Part shown: piece after piece, positions 12,460 through 25,201 of the stretch
Numbering within the stretch: position 1 is the stretch's first letter
How the letters are laid out: each line of letters begins with the position of its first letter
DNA from: Abelmoschus esculentus
Lineage: Eukaryota > Streptophyta > Magnoliopsida > Malvales > Malvaceae
DNA length: 64,000 nt
Reading direction: 5' to 3'
Assembly: GCA_035048815.1 (NCBI GenBank)
Contig: JAUCBN010000024.1
Coordinates: forward strand, 8,740,001 to 8,804,000
Position numbers and translations under genes: made by a program
The notes under the pieces: generated by a model
Databases searched by the model: none
What the model was told of the DNA's origin: nothing
What the model saw: the letters and a program-made list of their open reading frames with translations, nothing else

Positions 12460-12975
12460 AGTCACAAGACCCAAAACAATTAGGAAGGATGTACATACAT
12501 GGTGTAAGGATTACCGAACTGAATCCAATACGAGATATTGTCCGTTTCAAAGGTGAAGACTGTCTTAACGGACATTGCTATCTATATACATGAATCGATT
12601 GGTCAATCTTTGAATAATCGATGACGAATCCTTCAACAATATATAAGCAAATATAAAGACATTTTACAGGGTTTCTGGATCAAACCCTATTTGGCCAATT
12701 TTAGGAATTTTGATTGTATTATTTGAGAACTTAAATAACACACAGAATATTTCAAGCTTAAACACACTCAAACAGGCAAAAGATGAATTCAGGGTGAAAT
12801 ATGGTAAATTATACTCCAAAAAATGTTGCTTTAACCATGAAAACAAAAAGAGAGCTTGATAAAAATATATTTATGAAGAGAAATGATCTCTTACTTCATT
12901 TGTTGGCCAATTTACAAAAGAATTCTACCTCCCTCATTCCCCTGATTTGCCTACAGAGGTGTGTCCGATCCAATG
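12460..12975. other. Shared 3' region of two convergent genes
   Basis: This 516-bp stretch separates the stop codons of the plus-strand dehydrogenase and the minus-strand aminotransferase. It is AT-rich without further coding evidence and must contain the 3' untranslated regions of both genes. The transcripts may overlap here. Confidence 0.6.
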
Positions 12976-15737
12976 TTATGATCGGATCGTAGACAATCTT
13001 TCTACAAAGGTATCATAATTCCGGTCTCGATCCAACATGCTTATTCGAACGTACTTTGGGCTAAATCCAAAGTGTTTGCCACTCCGAGTCAATATCTTCT
13101 TCCCTCGGAGGAAGATTTCGCAGTCTTCGATCTCTCCTTCACACTTTACCCATGCAAAAGCTAAAAACAACAAAGTTCAGCTAAGTCTAGTCCGTGAACT
13201 CTATGTACATAACTATATTTTCGACATTCTCTTACCAGGTTGAGGCTCGAAGACCACGTTGAGAAACTTGCAGAGCTGGGGAGGAAAATCAGGCACACTA
13301 AATAGGCCACTCTCATGCACAGCCTCTCTCAATTGCTTCCACCTCTTGGACATAACATGGTAACTGAACTCGAAGAAAGAGTCGCCTGCATTCGGTCTTT
13401 CACTGTTGTCGGATATAACTTTCAAAACCTTGGCTGCTCTCATCTGTGAATCCTTCGACACACCGATCGTGTTGAGCTCTATGTACTTTGTCATTTTTCT
13501 TGCAACATCTTCATCTTTAACAAGAGCCCACCTGGAACATGTACGAGGTACAAAGTTAGAAAATACATCCTATGATACATTTGAGGTATTTTGAAAAACT
13601 ATTATGCTAAAAGTTACCCAATGCGCATCCCGGCATGACCGGTGCTCTTGGAGACGGTGAATAGCATCAAATCATAGTTGGCTGCGGAGGATATGGGAGT
13701 GTATTGTGGCCAATAATAGGCAAGATCATGAATTAGTATCCCTTCACTACCGTTAACAATCGATCGCCTACCGAATCCATCGGGATTGTTGGGGGAGGTA
13801 ACGAGTTCGATGTAAGGCCCGTTTTTATTAAAGCTCCGGGCATCACCTCCCCACCTATAGAGCCCGGACTTGACGCAATCGGTAATCAAAGGATAGGACT
13901 GCAAGTAATCAACACAACTTATGTCAACATATCTTTAACACATTGCATATGCATCAAGTGATTCAACCAAGTTAAAAATTTATGTATCCTAACACTGACA
14001 GAATAATAAGGGGCAGCTGAAACCACACTGATGGGCTCCGCATCCGTGTCTGGGGACAGTGCATAGAGGGCAGCTTGATAGAGTTGTGTCGACCCAGTTC
14101 CAACAACGATGTGCCGGTTCTCCGTCACCGCATTGCCAACCACGTTATGTAATCGGACGATTTGGTTCGCAAATTCGGGTTCTAAGAACCAGCAAAGTCT
14201 AGTGGCATCCGAAAAGTAGCTCAAGAACTGCCATCCAGGAATAACAACGGTAGTTTCCTCCCCCATCTTTTGCCAATAGCTTTCGTACATTGTCGGATCG
14301 CCACTGCATTTAGAAACAATATTATATTAGAAAAGCAATGTCCGAAAAAAGTTACCAGACATCATCAAAGCAATGCAAGAAAAACCCTGTTGATTTACAT
14401 GAATGAATGATACAGTAAACATACAAAACACAGCACATTCAGGGTAAAAACAGCTAAAAGTAAAAAAAAAAAAATAGATTCTGACATGAGCTGCCATTTG
14501 GGAATCTAGAAATGGAATAGGAGCATGGGAATGGCAGGCACTGGTGGGTCCCTGTCATCAGCAGATCAATGATTACATGGGTATGCACAGGTCACATCAG
14601 ATGGCCACTTGATAAAATCCTAGTGCTACGTGGTAAAGGTGAAGACCAAGAGATGTCTTCATTATTGGACCACCAAAACGACAGAAGCAAAGGTGTTGGA
14701 TTTCAGACAACCCCACTTCCGCATTCAGTCCACCACCATCAGCAAAAACGCAAAGCAAAGAGGATCTGATTTACGGACACAGCACAGGCCGCCCATGGTG
14801 CTTGTAAAAAGTTTAGATCTTTTAAGTCAAAAGCTCAAAGACAAATCTTCTTGCTTATGGACAGAAAGTGGGTTACATGCAATGCCACACTTTGGGGCGG
14901 TTCATGGCCCCCACAAAAGAACACTGACCGTGGAGAGAGGGATTCACCCACTTGCTGCAAAATTAAAAAGCTGAAAACCCAATATTTTCCTGCATTGATT
15001 TGAGAGGTCCACTTCCAAGTTCCACCACCACACAAGTAAGCAGAATGATGACCCAACAGACCAAGGGGTGAAAATGTCGAATTCTGTTGAGCAAGGTTGC
15101 AAATTGGGAACAAAGGGAAGACAAAAAAGGCTCTTCATTTACCTGAAAAGGTAGACTCATGCAACATGGAAAATCTCAAAAATTTAACCCAACATAAAGA
15201 CTTGCCATTGTCAAGTGATCAGCACTATGAAACATGATTGTTGTTTTATACTTTAATGTAATAAAAATGATAGTTAATAACTAAAATGATCATTGGTTAG
15301 CAAAAGGCAAAAAGAAAACAAGAGAAGGAAATATTGTGACCATTTATAGGAAATCATACTGACAGCATCATTGATTCATTGACCCCAGAAATCTTCCTTC
15401 CATATTCTCATGAAATGACACTTTTGATAGTTAGGTTAAGCCAAAGGGTCACTAAAATTGTTAATCTTACAAGGAAAGAAGAAACTTACTGATCAAGGTT
15501 GATAACCCTGTCTTGGTCAGCTTGAGCCATTGAAAGAGAGGAAGAAGATGATGGAACAGGGGAGAACAGAGCTTTTTTCTGTGACTGTGATCCATTATGC
15601 TTGGTGAAAAAGAAGCCATTAAAGCTTCCATCTTGAGCATCATGCAGAAGTAGGACTCTAAAGATTAAACTCACATTCAAAGCAAGTGACAAAACCAGTA
15701 AGTTCTTCACTGTGAAAACACTCGACATGTTCGCCAT
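12976..15737 (-). CDS. TAR2: Tryptophan-pyruvate aminotransferase, TAR2-like
   Basis: PLP enzyme of the TAA1/TAR (alliinase C-terminal) family, which converts L-tryptophan to indole-3-pyruvate, the first step of the main auxin route. Exons in transcript order: 15737-15490, 14303-14000, 13898-13618, 13531-13236, 13160-12976, with GT-AG introns and a preserved frame (1314 nt, 437 aa). The start is the ATG at 15737; upstream GTG AGC AAG extends the frame but is not a plant start. Residues 9-30 form a hydrophobic anchor (TVKNLLVLSLALNVSLIF), as in ER-bound TAR2-type members and absent from TAA1. Then NLDHGDPTMYESYW across exon 1/2, GTGSTQL (PLP phosphate), TSPNNPDG, HDLAYYWPQYTPI, and SKSTGHAGMRIG with the PLP-binding Lys. 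The C-terminal LTRSGKHFG and RISMLDRDRNYDTF complete the fold. Arabidopsis TAR2 is about 440 aa. The first intron is 1186 bp. The paralogue name rests on the anchor and length. Confidence 0.93.
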
Positions 15738-16105
15738 CTTGCTCACACACGCAGAAATAGAAGATAAACAAGATGAGACTTGATGAGAAAGAAAAGAAAA
15801 GAAAGTTTTCGAGAAATCAAGAAAGGGTATTCATTGTTTTCTTCAACAAACCAAAACGTGCAAGATTAGTGAGAAAATAAAAGAAAAGAAAAAGAAAAAG
15901 AAAAAAAGAAGCTAAGTAAAGCATTTAGCTGCAGGGTGTATGTAGGAGGAACACCCTGGCGAATACTTGCGAGTGGAGATTTTCTCTGGACTCAAGAAAT
16001 CCCAGCATGCCATTTTTTAACACAAGAAATCCCAGATCTCGAGAAGAATCAGAGGCAAGCAAGAAGCGTAGATTCGCTGTTCCATATTTAGATGAGTAAT
16101 GGAGG

Positions 16106-16113
16106 TTATATAG
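16106..16113 (-). promoter_or_regulatory. Probable TATA box of the TAR2-like gene
   Basis: CTATATAA on the minus strand, about 370 bp above the ATG. The interval is pyrimidine-rich on the coding strand (long CT-rich runs at 15780-15910), typical of a plant 5' untranslated region. The spacing allows a leader of roughly 340 nt. Confidence 0.45.
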
Positions 16114-16487
16114 AAGTACGAGGAAAAAGGAAGTGGAAAAGAAAGATGCTTTCATTTCATTTGTTTTTTTTTTAATTTTTTTTCTAATGCTGTCTGCCTA
16201 ATTATTTTTTGAGTTTTGATTTAGCATCTGAAAAGAAAGAATTAAAGCTTTGAATTAATTATTATTTATTCAAAGCACAACAATTCTCGTATTTTTCATA
16301 GCTTTTCTCTTAAGGCATATTACATTATTAAAAAGATGACATAAATTTAAAAGTAATATTATTAAAAAGTAATATTATATTTCGAATATAAATTGTAAAA
16401 TATATATTATAAAAGAGAAGGTTTTGTTTTGCTTAAATTAACACATCTGCGGCAAGTAGGAAGCTATAATTTTATCCTCGAAAAAAC

Positions 16488-17325
16488 AAGGGTATTGAGC
16501 TGTTTATTATTGGGTATTCAAAAAATTGGGTATTTGGTTTTTTGGGTATTAGTTTTTTGTCTATGTCTCAGTCTGTTTATATCGGGTACCTACTATCGAA
16601 TACCTGTAAAATTTGAGTATTCAGTTAATCGAGTAATGAGTATCCGATTTATATATTTTTATTTTAAAATTTAAAAAAATCACATATTAAATATATAAAT
16701 TTTATAATTTTATAATACATGATCAAACATAAAAATTATTGATTTAAAGTTAATTTTAGAATATTTAGATATACATATACAAATATATTTATTAAAGTTT
16801 ATCACTAAAGTAACATTAAAAATATTAATATCGGGTTTTTCTTTCAGTATTGACAAACATAAAATTAATTTAGATAATTAAATTTAATTTTATGTACAAT
16901 ATTAAGGAATGTACAATAAAAAATATAATTTAAAACTATATATATATTAAAATTAGTCGGGTTGGATCAGGTACTCGGTAACTAGAAAAAATCAACCCCA
17001 ATTATTCTCGGGTTAGGTACCTGATCCGATCGGATAATTTTTTTAAGAATTATTCATTATTTTGTTTCGGGTAATCGAGTCGGGTACCTGATCCAGTCAA
17101 GTAATTTTTTCAGGAATTATTCATCATTTTGTTTCGGGTAGTCTTGTCGGTCAGGTACCCAATAACTAGAAAAAATCGACCTAAGCTCAGTCCAATTATT
17201 CTCGGGTCGGGTACTCGGTCTGATCGGATAATTTTTTCAAAAATTATTCATCATTTTATTTTGAGTAGTCGAATCAGATTAATCCGATTGGGTCAATTAG
17301 GTCAAGTAATGTTAAACACCCTAAT
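16488..17325. repeat. Degenerate GGGTA/CGGGT-rich repeat, hAT-like
   Basis: Repeated motifs such as CGGGTACCTGATCC and TTTTGTTTCGGGTA recur at about 16960-17290, including two near-duplicate units with 'attattcatcattttgttt'. The right end reads GTTAAACACCCTA, whose complement TAGGGTGTTTAAC is hAT-like. A possible left end is AGGGTATTGAGC. No TSD matches, so I treat this as a decayed non-autonomous hAT relative of the 17782-21091 element. Confidence 0.4.
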
Positions 17326-18829
17326 ATTAGCTTACTTAAAAACATAGGTAATTCAAATGGATAAAATTCATTTGCCCTCTTATTATATTTTTATTGGTAT
17401 CGTTGTTTTAAGACAATGAGTTTATGATTTAATGATTAAAGATTGTAGTTTAAGTTTTAAAAATTAATGATAAAATTTATTTTTTAAAGTATAAAATTTA
17501 TTTTATAAACATAAAGATTATGATCTAATTGTCACGTCTTTTGTTTTGAAATAATTATAACAATGTAGGTTTTTTTGAGATATGAATATGAAAAATTTAT
17601 AAACAATTCAGCAACATAAAAAGAAATTACTATCTATAAAATTTATAATTGATAATTTGATAATTAACAAAATTATCACAATAATATGTTTAATTTTTTA
17701 TATTTATATATTTAATTAATTTAATCGAAGGTGTACAAAGAGGCACTAACTACGGGAATTGCTGGATCCAAGTGTCGAGGATAGGGATGTAAAAATAGTT
17801 ACTCGGATGGGTTTCAGGTTGGATAATGTCAGGTCGGATAAAATCGGATACAAGTCATTTCAAGTTGATTTGATGTTTTGACTTGATTCGGGTCGGGTGC
17901 GGGTTTATTTTAGGTTGGGTCCATTTCAAGTTGGGTCCATTTCAAGTCGGATCTATTTCAGGTCGGATCCATTTCAGGTCGGGTTCAAACGGTTCGGGTC
18001 TAAATCGGATAATTTACAGTTTCATTTCAAGTCGGGTAGATTTCAGTTCGGTTGCATTTCAGGTCGGGTTCATTTCAAGTCGGTTTTGTTTCAGGTCAGA
18101 TTAATTTTGATTTTATATTCATAGTAATTTAAATTATTAATTTTGATTTTGTATAAATATGTAAAAAAATGAATAAATATTATACCATAAAGTTAAAGAT
18201 TAAATTTTGAAATTTTAAAAAAATCAACATTAATTAACTTGTAAGGACTCAATTACAAAACTTAAAAAATAGAAATATTAAAATAAATTTGAAAAATCAA
18301 TAATAATCAATTCAAAAAAATAACTTGTAAGTTATAAGGATTAAATTACAAAAATTATAATTTTAATAATAATTAAAAGTATTAAAAATTTATCTTTAAT
18401 ACATTATAAATTTATAATTATATTATAGTTTAATATATTTCAAAAATTAAAAATAAATTTTAGACAATATATAGAATTTATACTATAAATGAAATAATAG
18501 TATACAAAATTAATACTATAAATAAAATAATAGTATACAAAATTAATACTATATAAGGAATTTATACTATATGTAAAAAATATACTATATATGGATTAAT
18601 ACTATAAGTGGACTAATATTATTTTTGGAAATAGAATAATACTATATATGTATTAATTATATATATGAAATAATATTATTTTTGAAAAGTACTAAAATAA
18701 TACTAGAATAAAGAATAATATTATTTATGGCATAATAACATTTATGGAATAATATTATTTTTGCAAATGAAATAATACTATAAATGAATTAATACTGTAT
18801 ATATATGAAAAATAAAATTAAAATATATA

Positions 18830-19870
18830 TTAAAATATGATATACATTACACTATATATATATATATAATACATTAATAATTTAATAACTAATATAAATA
18901 TTTATATAATATATATTGATAATTAGATGTCTAGTAATTAGATATATTATATGTATAATATATTTATAATGTATACAGTTATTAATTATACATAATATAT
19001 AACTCCATAAGTATATTCTAACATTTATATCTATAATATATGTTTCAATGTATGTTATATGTATACATAGTGATAGTAGATTAGTATTTAGTAATAGTAA
19101 TAGTACATAATATATTAATATATTAATATATATCAATAATTTAATATATGTATATGTATATGTAATAATTAATAAATGTGTATTATATACTATATATACA
19201 ATATATGTATATGTATAATTATATATAGTACATGTATACATGTGTATATATCATATATGCATGTTATATCAATATGTAATTATAAATTATGTATATGTAT
19301 ATATACATTAGTATATAGTACATGTATATATTAATATATGTATCATGTATGTTATAATCTATATGTATATGTATTATATATATGTATGTTATATGTATAT
19401 ATAATATATTATACATATATCATACATGTTAACATGTATATTAATTTTTAATATATATATTAATATATAGTATTAATAGTTTAGTACATGTATATATTTG
19501 TATGTTAATAACTTAATATGTCATATGTGCTAGTATGTATTAGTATATTATACATATATATACATATATATGTTAATAATGTAAATATGTAATGTTATAT
19601 ATTTATATGTATATGTATTATATATATTAATATATATGTATGTATGTTATTTGTATATGTATTATACATCTATTATATATATATATATATAATATACATA
19701 TATAACATATATATATATAAATATGTATATATTATATAACATGTATATATATATATATATAAATATATACATATTGAAATATAAAATATATAATATTATA
19801 TGCATATAATATGTATGTATGATATATATAATATATATGTATGATATATAATATATATGTATAATATAAA
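18830..19870. repeat. TA/TATG-rich low-complexity block
   Basis: Long runs of TATATA, ATATGTATAT and TATAATATAT with little other sequence. It lies inside the hAT element, so it either expanded after or came with the insertion. Apparent Tyr/Ile-rich reading frames here are artefacts of the repeat. Confidence 0.8.
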
Positions 19871-19879
19871 AAATCAAAA

Positions 19880-20130
19880 AAAAATTCTCCCTCCCATCCC
19901 GCCTCAAAATTCTTTCCCCTCACACATAATAAATTTTTTCCTCACACAGTTAAACTAAAAAAATGCCCCCTTTAAATGAGAAAATTCAAAATTTTCCCAT
20001 CCATTCCACCTGGTTAATCAAAATCAGAAAATTCAAAATTCTTCCACCCACCTCACTCGGTTAAAATCAACCTCCTAAACCTAAAGTTAAAAATTTCCCC
20101 TCAAAATCAAAAACTTTTCCTCAAAATTTT
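19880..20130. repeat. Pyrimidine-rich island with short duplications
   Basis: A CT-rich stretch inside the hAT element with near repeats of 'gaaaattcaaaatt', each followed by a C-rich run and 'ggttaa' (near 19980-20010 and 20030-20065). No coding or RNA gene is recognised. Confidence 0.5.
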
Positions 20131-21099
20131 AATTTTAAATTTACTTTAAAAATCAAATCAATGTAACTTTAAATACTTAATAAATAAATATATATATTAT
20201 GATATTTATATGTACATAATTTATATATATTAATATATATACTTATATATATATATATTAGATGTATACATTAATATATATATAATATTATATATATTAA
20301 TATGTATATAATATACATTAATATATTATGTATATAATATAATATAATTATATATAATATACTTTAATATATATGATATATATATTATTTTATGTATTAT
20401 ATGTAATATATAATATATTTATAATATATAATATACTTTAATATATAATATATATTATATATACTTAAATGTATACTAATATATTTATTTAATTTGTTTA
20501 TGAGTTATTGTATGTATATTATTAATATAATGTATGTATTTAATTTAAAATTATGATTAAAATTAAAAACATTAAAACTAAATAAATTAATAAATTAATT
20601 AATTTAAATAAATATGTAATATTATATTTAAATATTAATCCTAAATTAATTCTCATGTCTAATTCTATTTTTTAAGCCTAGTTATATTTTATTAATATCT
20701 TAAATTCATCAAATTATAGTATATTTAATTATATGTCATATAAATATTAAGTTTTGTTAATATTGGTTCAGGTCAATAACATGTCGAGTTTAAAACAGGT
20801 TGGGTAAAAACAAGTCTCGGGTCGATTCAGTCGGGTAATATCGATTATTTGTCAGGTCAGACTCGGGTTCAGGTTCGTTTCAGTCGGATACAAGTCAGGT
20901 TTCAGGTTTACAGTAACATGTTGAAATCGGGTTCAGGTCATTCTCGGTCGAGTACAGTTCGGGTTCGGTTACTATAGTAACAGGTCCAACTCGGATTCGA
21001 GTCAACAACAGTCGGACGCAGATCAGGTTCGGGTTATTACATCCTCGGGTTAAACCAAGTTCTATCCTCGGGTCAGCTTTTTACATCCCTAGTCGAGGA

Positions 21100-22750
21100 A
21101 AGAGAGGATGGCTCGAGAGTTATTAAATTAGATCAAAGTACATAATTTTAATTTAAATAACTTTCTACACTTGTATAGAATATGTATATATAATTTTTTA
21201 TATTTTTTATATGTGATATATATGTCTTCTTACTATTTATATTGGTATATATATTAGGAAAAGTTAAGGGACTAAACTCGAACTTAAAAATAATTTTAAC
21301 GATCATTAAAAAATAAGTTATTTTAATTTTTATTTTATAACTTAAACTTTATTTATTTTTTAATTGAGTCCAATGGAGAATCTAGAAAATGATACTGATC
21401 GGGCCATTATAAAAAGAATTAGATATGATGAAAATTTGACTTGAAAATTCATTTTTTTGAGTACAGAATAATTTTTGAGTAAAAAATTGAGACTCAAATA
21501 ACACAAACTTTTAGTAATTATTAGATCGATTTTGATGTTCAAATCGAATCCTTCAATTCTATGTGATATATGTATAACACATATAAATATATATATATAT
21601 AAGGATATATATAGTATATATGATCGTAGAAAACTATTTAAATTAAAACCAAATAGTACCATGTTATTGTAAACATTTATAATTAAATTTGAACAGAAAC
21701 TCAAATTATCATATTCAAAAAATTCAAATAAAGTTTAAATTATAAAATGTGACTCATTAATTTGTATCACTCAAAATTTTTTAACTCGATTCAATTTAAT
21801 CTAATTTTTACCCTAAATAAATTAAAAAATTTCATTGTCGAATAATAATTTTAAAATTTTCATTATTTATATCTTTATTTAAATAAAATTGAACTATTTC
21901 CTTAAAATAAATAATAAAATACGAATTTAAATTTATTTGTTTAAATATTAATTTCTATGGTAAGTTCAACTAAAACGATTAGAAATTATATTGTATTTTT
22001 ATTCTCTTTTAAGTTATTTTTGAAGATATGGGAGAGGAGATATATTTTCATTAAAAATAATTTTTAATTTTAATATAATATAATTTAATTTAATATTTAT
22101 ATTTTATAATTAGTGTATAATAGAGTGAAACTTTAATTATATTAAAAATACATTTTCTAAAATATATGTTTAATTATTTAATAGAAAAAAGTTTTTTTAA
22201 AATATATTTTATTAAAAATAATTATATAATATTTATAAAATATTTTAGAATTAAATTAAAAGGATTAAATTTATCGAATATTTTAGAATTATAAATAATA
22301 ATTAAATGTATAAATATAAAGAATTAAATATATAATTATATTTTTTTAACTACAGCTCAATCAACTATTAATTTTTTTAAATAAAATTAAACTAATTCAT
22401 TATTTTTTAAAATTTAGAAAATATTTATAATTTTTTATAATTGACTAAAAACAGCGTGTAGTTAAGAGATTATTTATTTGGTTTACATAAAATTTTATTA
22501 TAGTAATACTTACAAAAAATATAGGGTAAATATGTAAATAGGCTTTTATTATAGTATTTTTATTAGGTTTTTAATTACGAAAAGTTATAAATAATTAATA
22601 ATTAAGGGCAGCGTGGAAAACGAAGGGCAGGACCAGCACAGAATGAAATTTCCAGAGCAAAGCAGCATCCACAGTTAGGATGTTTAAAAATATTTAATTC
22701 GATTAATTAGATACCGTTATTTATTGATTTTATTTAAAAAATAAATATTA
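21100..22750. other. AT-rich sequence, no gene
   Basis: Extremely AT-rich with short homopolymer runs. I see no splice-linked frame and no paired terminal repeats. Confidence 0.6.
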
Positions 22751-22762
22751 TATTTATTTTTA

Positions 22763-23559
22763 GGCATAAAGATACTTTTAACCCTTAACGTTTATAATTT
22801 TTATTGTTTTGACCCTTGTTTTTTGGGATAAATTTAGCCTTAACCTATACTTTTTTTTTATAAATAACCTATTTTTTAACTATCATGATAATTGGACTGT
22901 TAAAAGTCTAACAATAATAACATATCATATGCATATGATAATATATTTTAAATAAAATGACATCTAACCTATCAAATATATATATATATATATATGAAAT
23001 ATAATTTTATTCTAATACAAAATATAAAACAATTAAAATTCAAATAAAATATTAAAAATTAATTAATTATAAAATAAAAAGCTACTAAACTTTTTCAATC
23101 CTAACTACGATATAATCAAAATCTATCTTAAAAAAATATGAACACAGTTCGAAATTAATTAATTTTTAAGGTAGGATTTTGATTCTATCATAGTTAGGAT
23201 CAAGAATGTTTAGTAGTATTTTATTTTAGAATTAATTATTTTTTATATTTTATTTGAATTTTAATTGTTTTTTAATATTTTATATTTTGTATTAAAATAA
23301 AATTATATTTCACATTAGAATAAAATTATATTTCACATATATATTTGATAGGTTAAATGTCATGTTATTTAAAATATATTATCATATGCATATGACATGT
23401 TATCATTATTGAATTTTTAACGGTCCAGTTATCATGATAGTTAAAAAATAAACTATTTGTCAAAAAGATATAGGTTAAGAGCTAAATTTATCCAAAAAGA
23501 GAATAAGGGACAAAACGATAAAAATTATAAACGTTAAGGGTTAAGAGTGTCTTTATGTC
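22763..23559. mobile_element. MULE-type MITE, near-complete hairpin
   Basis: Exact 9-bp duplication TTATTTTTA at 22754-22762 and 23560-23568. Ends are GGCATAAAGATAC and the complement of GACATAAAGACAC. The two arms pair almost along their whole length: the left arm 22763-23130 (for example CTTAACGTTTATAATTTT, CATATGCATATGA) matches the right arm 23180-23559, with a short centre near 23140-23160. A 9-bp TSD with long TIRs points to Mutator-like transposition. There is no coding capacity. Confidence 0.92.
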
Positions 23560-24027
23560 TTATTTTTATTTTGGAGTGAATATTCAATCTAATTTTAATT
23601 TTTCAAATCAAATACAAATTACAATATTTTAAGTTTTAGATTATTTGAAAATCTAAAAATTTATTTTTTTTTATTTTTGATAATTTAATGCTTTTGATGC
23701 TTTTTATATCCGAAAACTAAAATAATTAAAATTTTTATATATATAAATCTTGTTATATTTAATAATTTATTAATTATTATATTAAAATTTTAGAATTTGC
23801 ATAAATATAATTTTTAAATTCAAATATATTTATTTAAATAATCATATTTTTAAAATATCGTTTTAATTATCTAAAAATATCAAATATTTTTTTTAAAAAA
23901 ATTTAAACCGATCTAATCCGATATCTTCCTAGGCTTTCAGGGCATGCAGTCTCTGCGCATCAAAAATTAAACAAAATGGCCATACCCTAATTTCAAGTCG
24001 CTGGAGTCTTCAATTTCTATTTATTAG

Positions 24028-24210
24028 GAAAAATTATATCATTGGTTAGTCCCATCATCTGTCTATGGGACCAACCAATAAAAACTGTCCACTTCATCAA
24101 TTTTTTCGTGTCATAATTTTTTCCCAAAATTAAGAAATAATGAGGTAGACAGTTTCTATTGGTTGGTCCCATGGAAGACGTGGTGGGACTGACCCATGAT
24201 ATAATTTCTC
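24028..24210. mobile_element. MULE-type MITE, 183 bp
   Basis: Ends GAAAAATTATATCAT and the complement of GAGAAATTATATCAT, flanked by an exact 9-bp duplication ATTTATTAG (24019-24027 and 24211-24219). Both arms contain the same GGTTGGTCCCA / ACCAACCAATA complementary block. Shares ends with the copy at 9474-9733. Confidence 0.9.
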
Positions 24211-24219
24211 ATTTATTAG

Positions 24220-24963
24220 GGATTTCTCTAGTAGGATTAGGACAAGGGGTTAGAAATTTTTTATTATAGTTATTGATATTTAATTTTTTATTTAATTAAT
24301 TAAAACTAGATATTATAAAAATATTTTTTTATTTTATTTATAATATTATAATTTAAAATTATGATATTATTTGAGAGATTTAATATTTTATTTCATTTAA
24401 CTGATTAATTATTGGTAAGATGCTAATATTTTTTTAAGAAGGTATAAAATTTAATTTTAATTTTTTTAATAAAATTAATTTAATAGAATTCTTATATAAC
24501 AAAACTTTCGTTGTATCTAAATTTAATGCTATATATCAATTTAGAAGATGGTCCCTTTCCTCAGCTTGAAGGAATTCGGGATCAAAATCTTATTGAAATC
24601 TTCATTCTTTTGATCCATTTGTATTTTTTAAACGAATAAAAAGAAAATTTATTTTAAAAATCGATTAATTAACTTTTAATTTTTATATTTTTAAAATTTA
24701 ATTAATTTTTAAATAATTATCTATTTTTTATATGGCAAAAGTAAAGATTTGTCTTTAAAAATATAAGAAAAAATAATAATAAAATTGATTTTTAGTGAAT
24801 AAAAATTAAAATCGTAAATGATATGATGAACCAAAAACGCATAATAATTTTTAGGTCACAATATAGGGTAGATGAATCTTTATTTGATAAAAAATCATTA
24901 ACATGGAAAGAGCTAGAATTTAGTATTCGGGTACAAAATCATAAATATTTAAAAATAGTAAAT
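24220..24963. other. No gene seen
   Basis: AT-rich intergenic sequence with no coding run or repeat pair that I can identify. Confidence 0.5.
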
Positions 24964-25201
24964 TGTTGTGAATAAAGTAAAATATAAAATCAAAGTAGGA
25001 GAACAAAGATGAGAGACAAAAGAGAGAGATTTGTATTATATCCTCAAAGTAGGGTTGTATACAATGCTTTATTCAAAAGTCTATATTTATAGACATAAGA
25101 TAAAAACACTAATTCCAATGAGTATTAAACCCTAATAATAAAACCCACTAAAGTTTAACTTAATATATGAATATTCACCATAAATAAATATATTCATAAC
25201 A
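24964..25201 (-). repeat. 3' LTR of a truncated Copia element
   Basis: Reads TGTTGTGAATAAAG to ATTCATAACA on the plus strand and is closely similar to the LTRs of the Copia element at 46196-49146 ('tctatatttatagacataag', 'atgaatattcaccataaata'). Immediately beyond it the minus strand has GGATATCCAAGGGGGAG, a textbook polypurine tract, so the element is on the minus strand. Confidence 0.85.

Larger units (their letters stand above)
17782..21091. mobile_element. Non-autonomous hAT element, 3.3 kb
   Basis: Terminal inverted repeats TAGGGATGTAAAAA and TTTTTACATCCCTA are flanked by an exact 8-bp duplication GTCGAGGA (17774-17781 and 21092-21099), which is diagnostic of hAT insertion. Both subterminal regions are packed with short CAGGTCGGGTT-like units (17880-18110 and 20770-21060), likely transposase-binding repeats. 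The interior contains no transposase. It is mostly TA/TATG-rich low-complexity sequence (about 18830-19870 and 20200-20480) with a pyrimidine-rich island at 19880-20130. The element is unusually long for a MITE. Small frames inside are translations of repeats and not genes. Confidence 0.9.

Noticed and set aside
14569..15160. Several overlapping frames in the first TAR2 intron
   Set aside because: All lie within a well-bounded GT-AG intron and show no known motif.
15738..15746. Extension of the TAR2-like protein by three residues
   Set aside because: It begins with GTG; the ATG at 15737 is the plausible plant start.
15925..16155. 76-codon frame upstream of the TAR2-like gene, possible uORF or signal-peptide gene
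   Set aside because: It starts above the likely TATA box at 16106-16113, so it would not be in the leader; the hydrophobic start is T-rich sequence.
17883..18124. Gly/Ser/Phe-rich repeat protein frames
   Set aside because: Translations of the hAT subterminal repeat in two frames.
18882..19923. Tyr/Ile-rich reading frames
   Set aside because: Direct translations of TA/TATG repeats.
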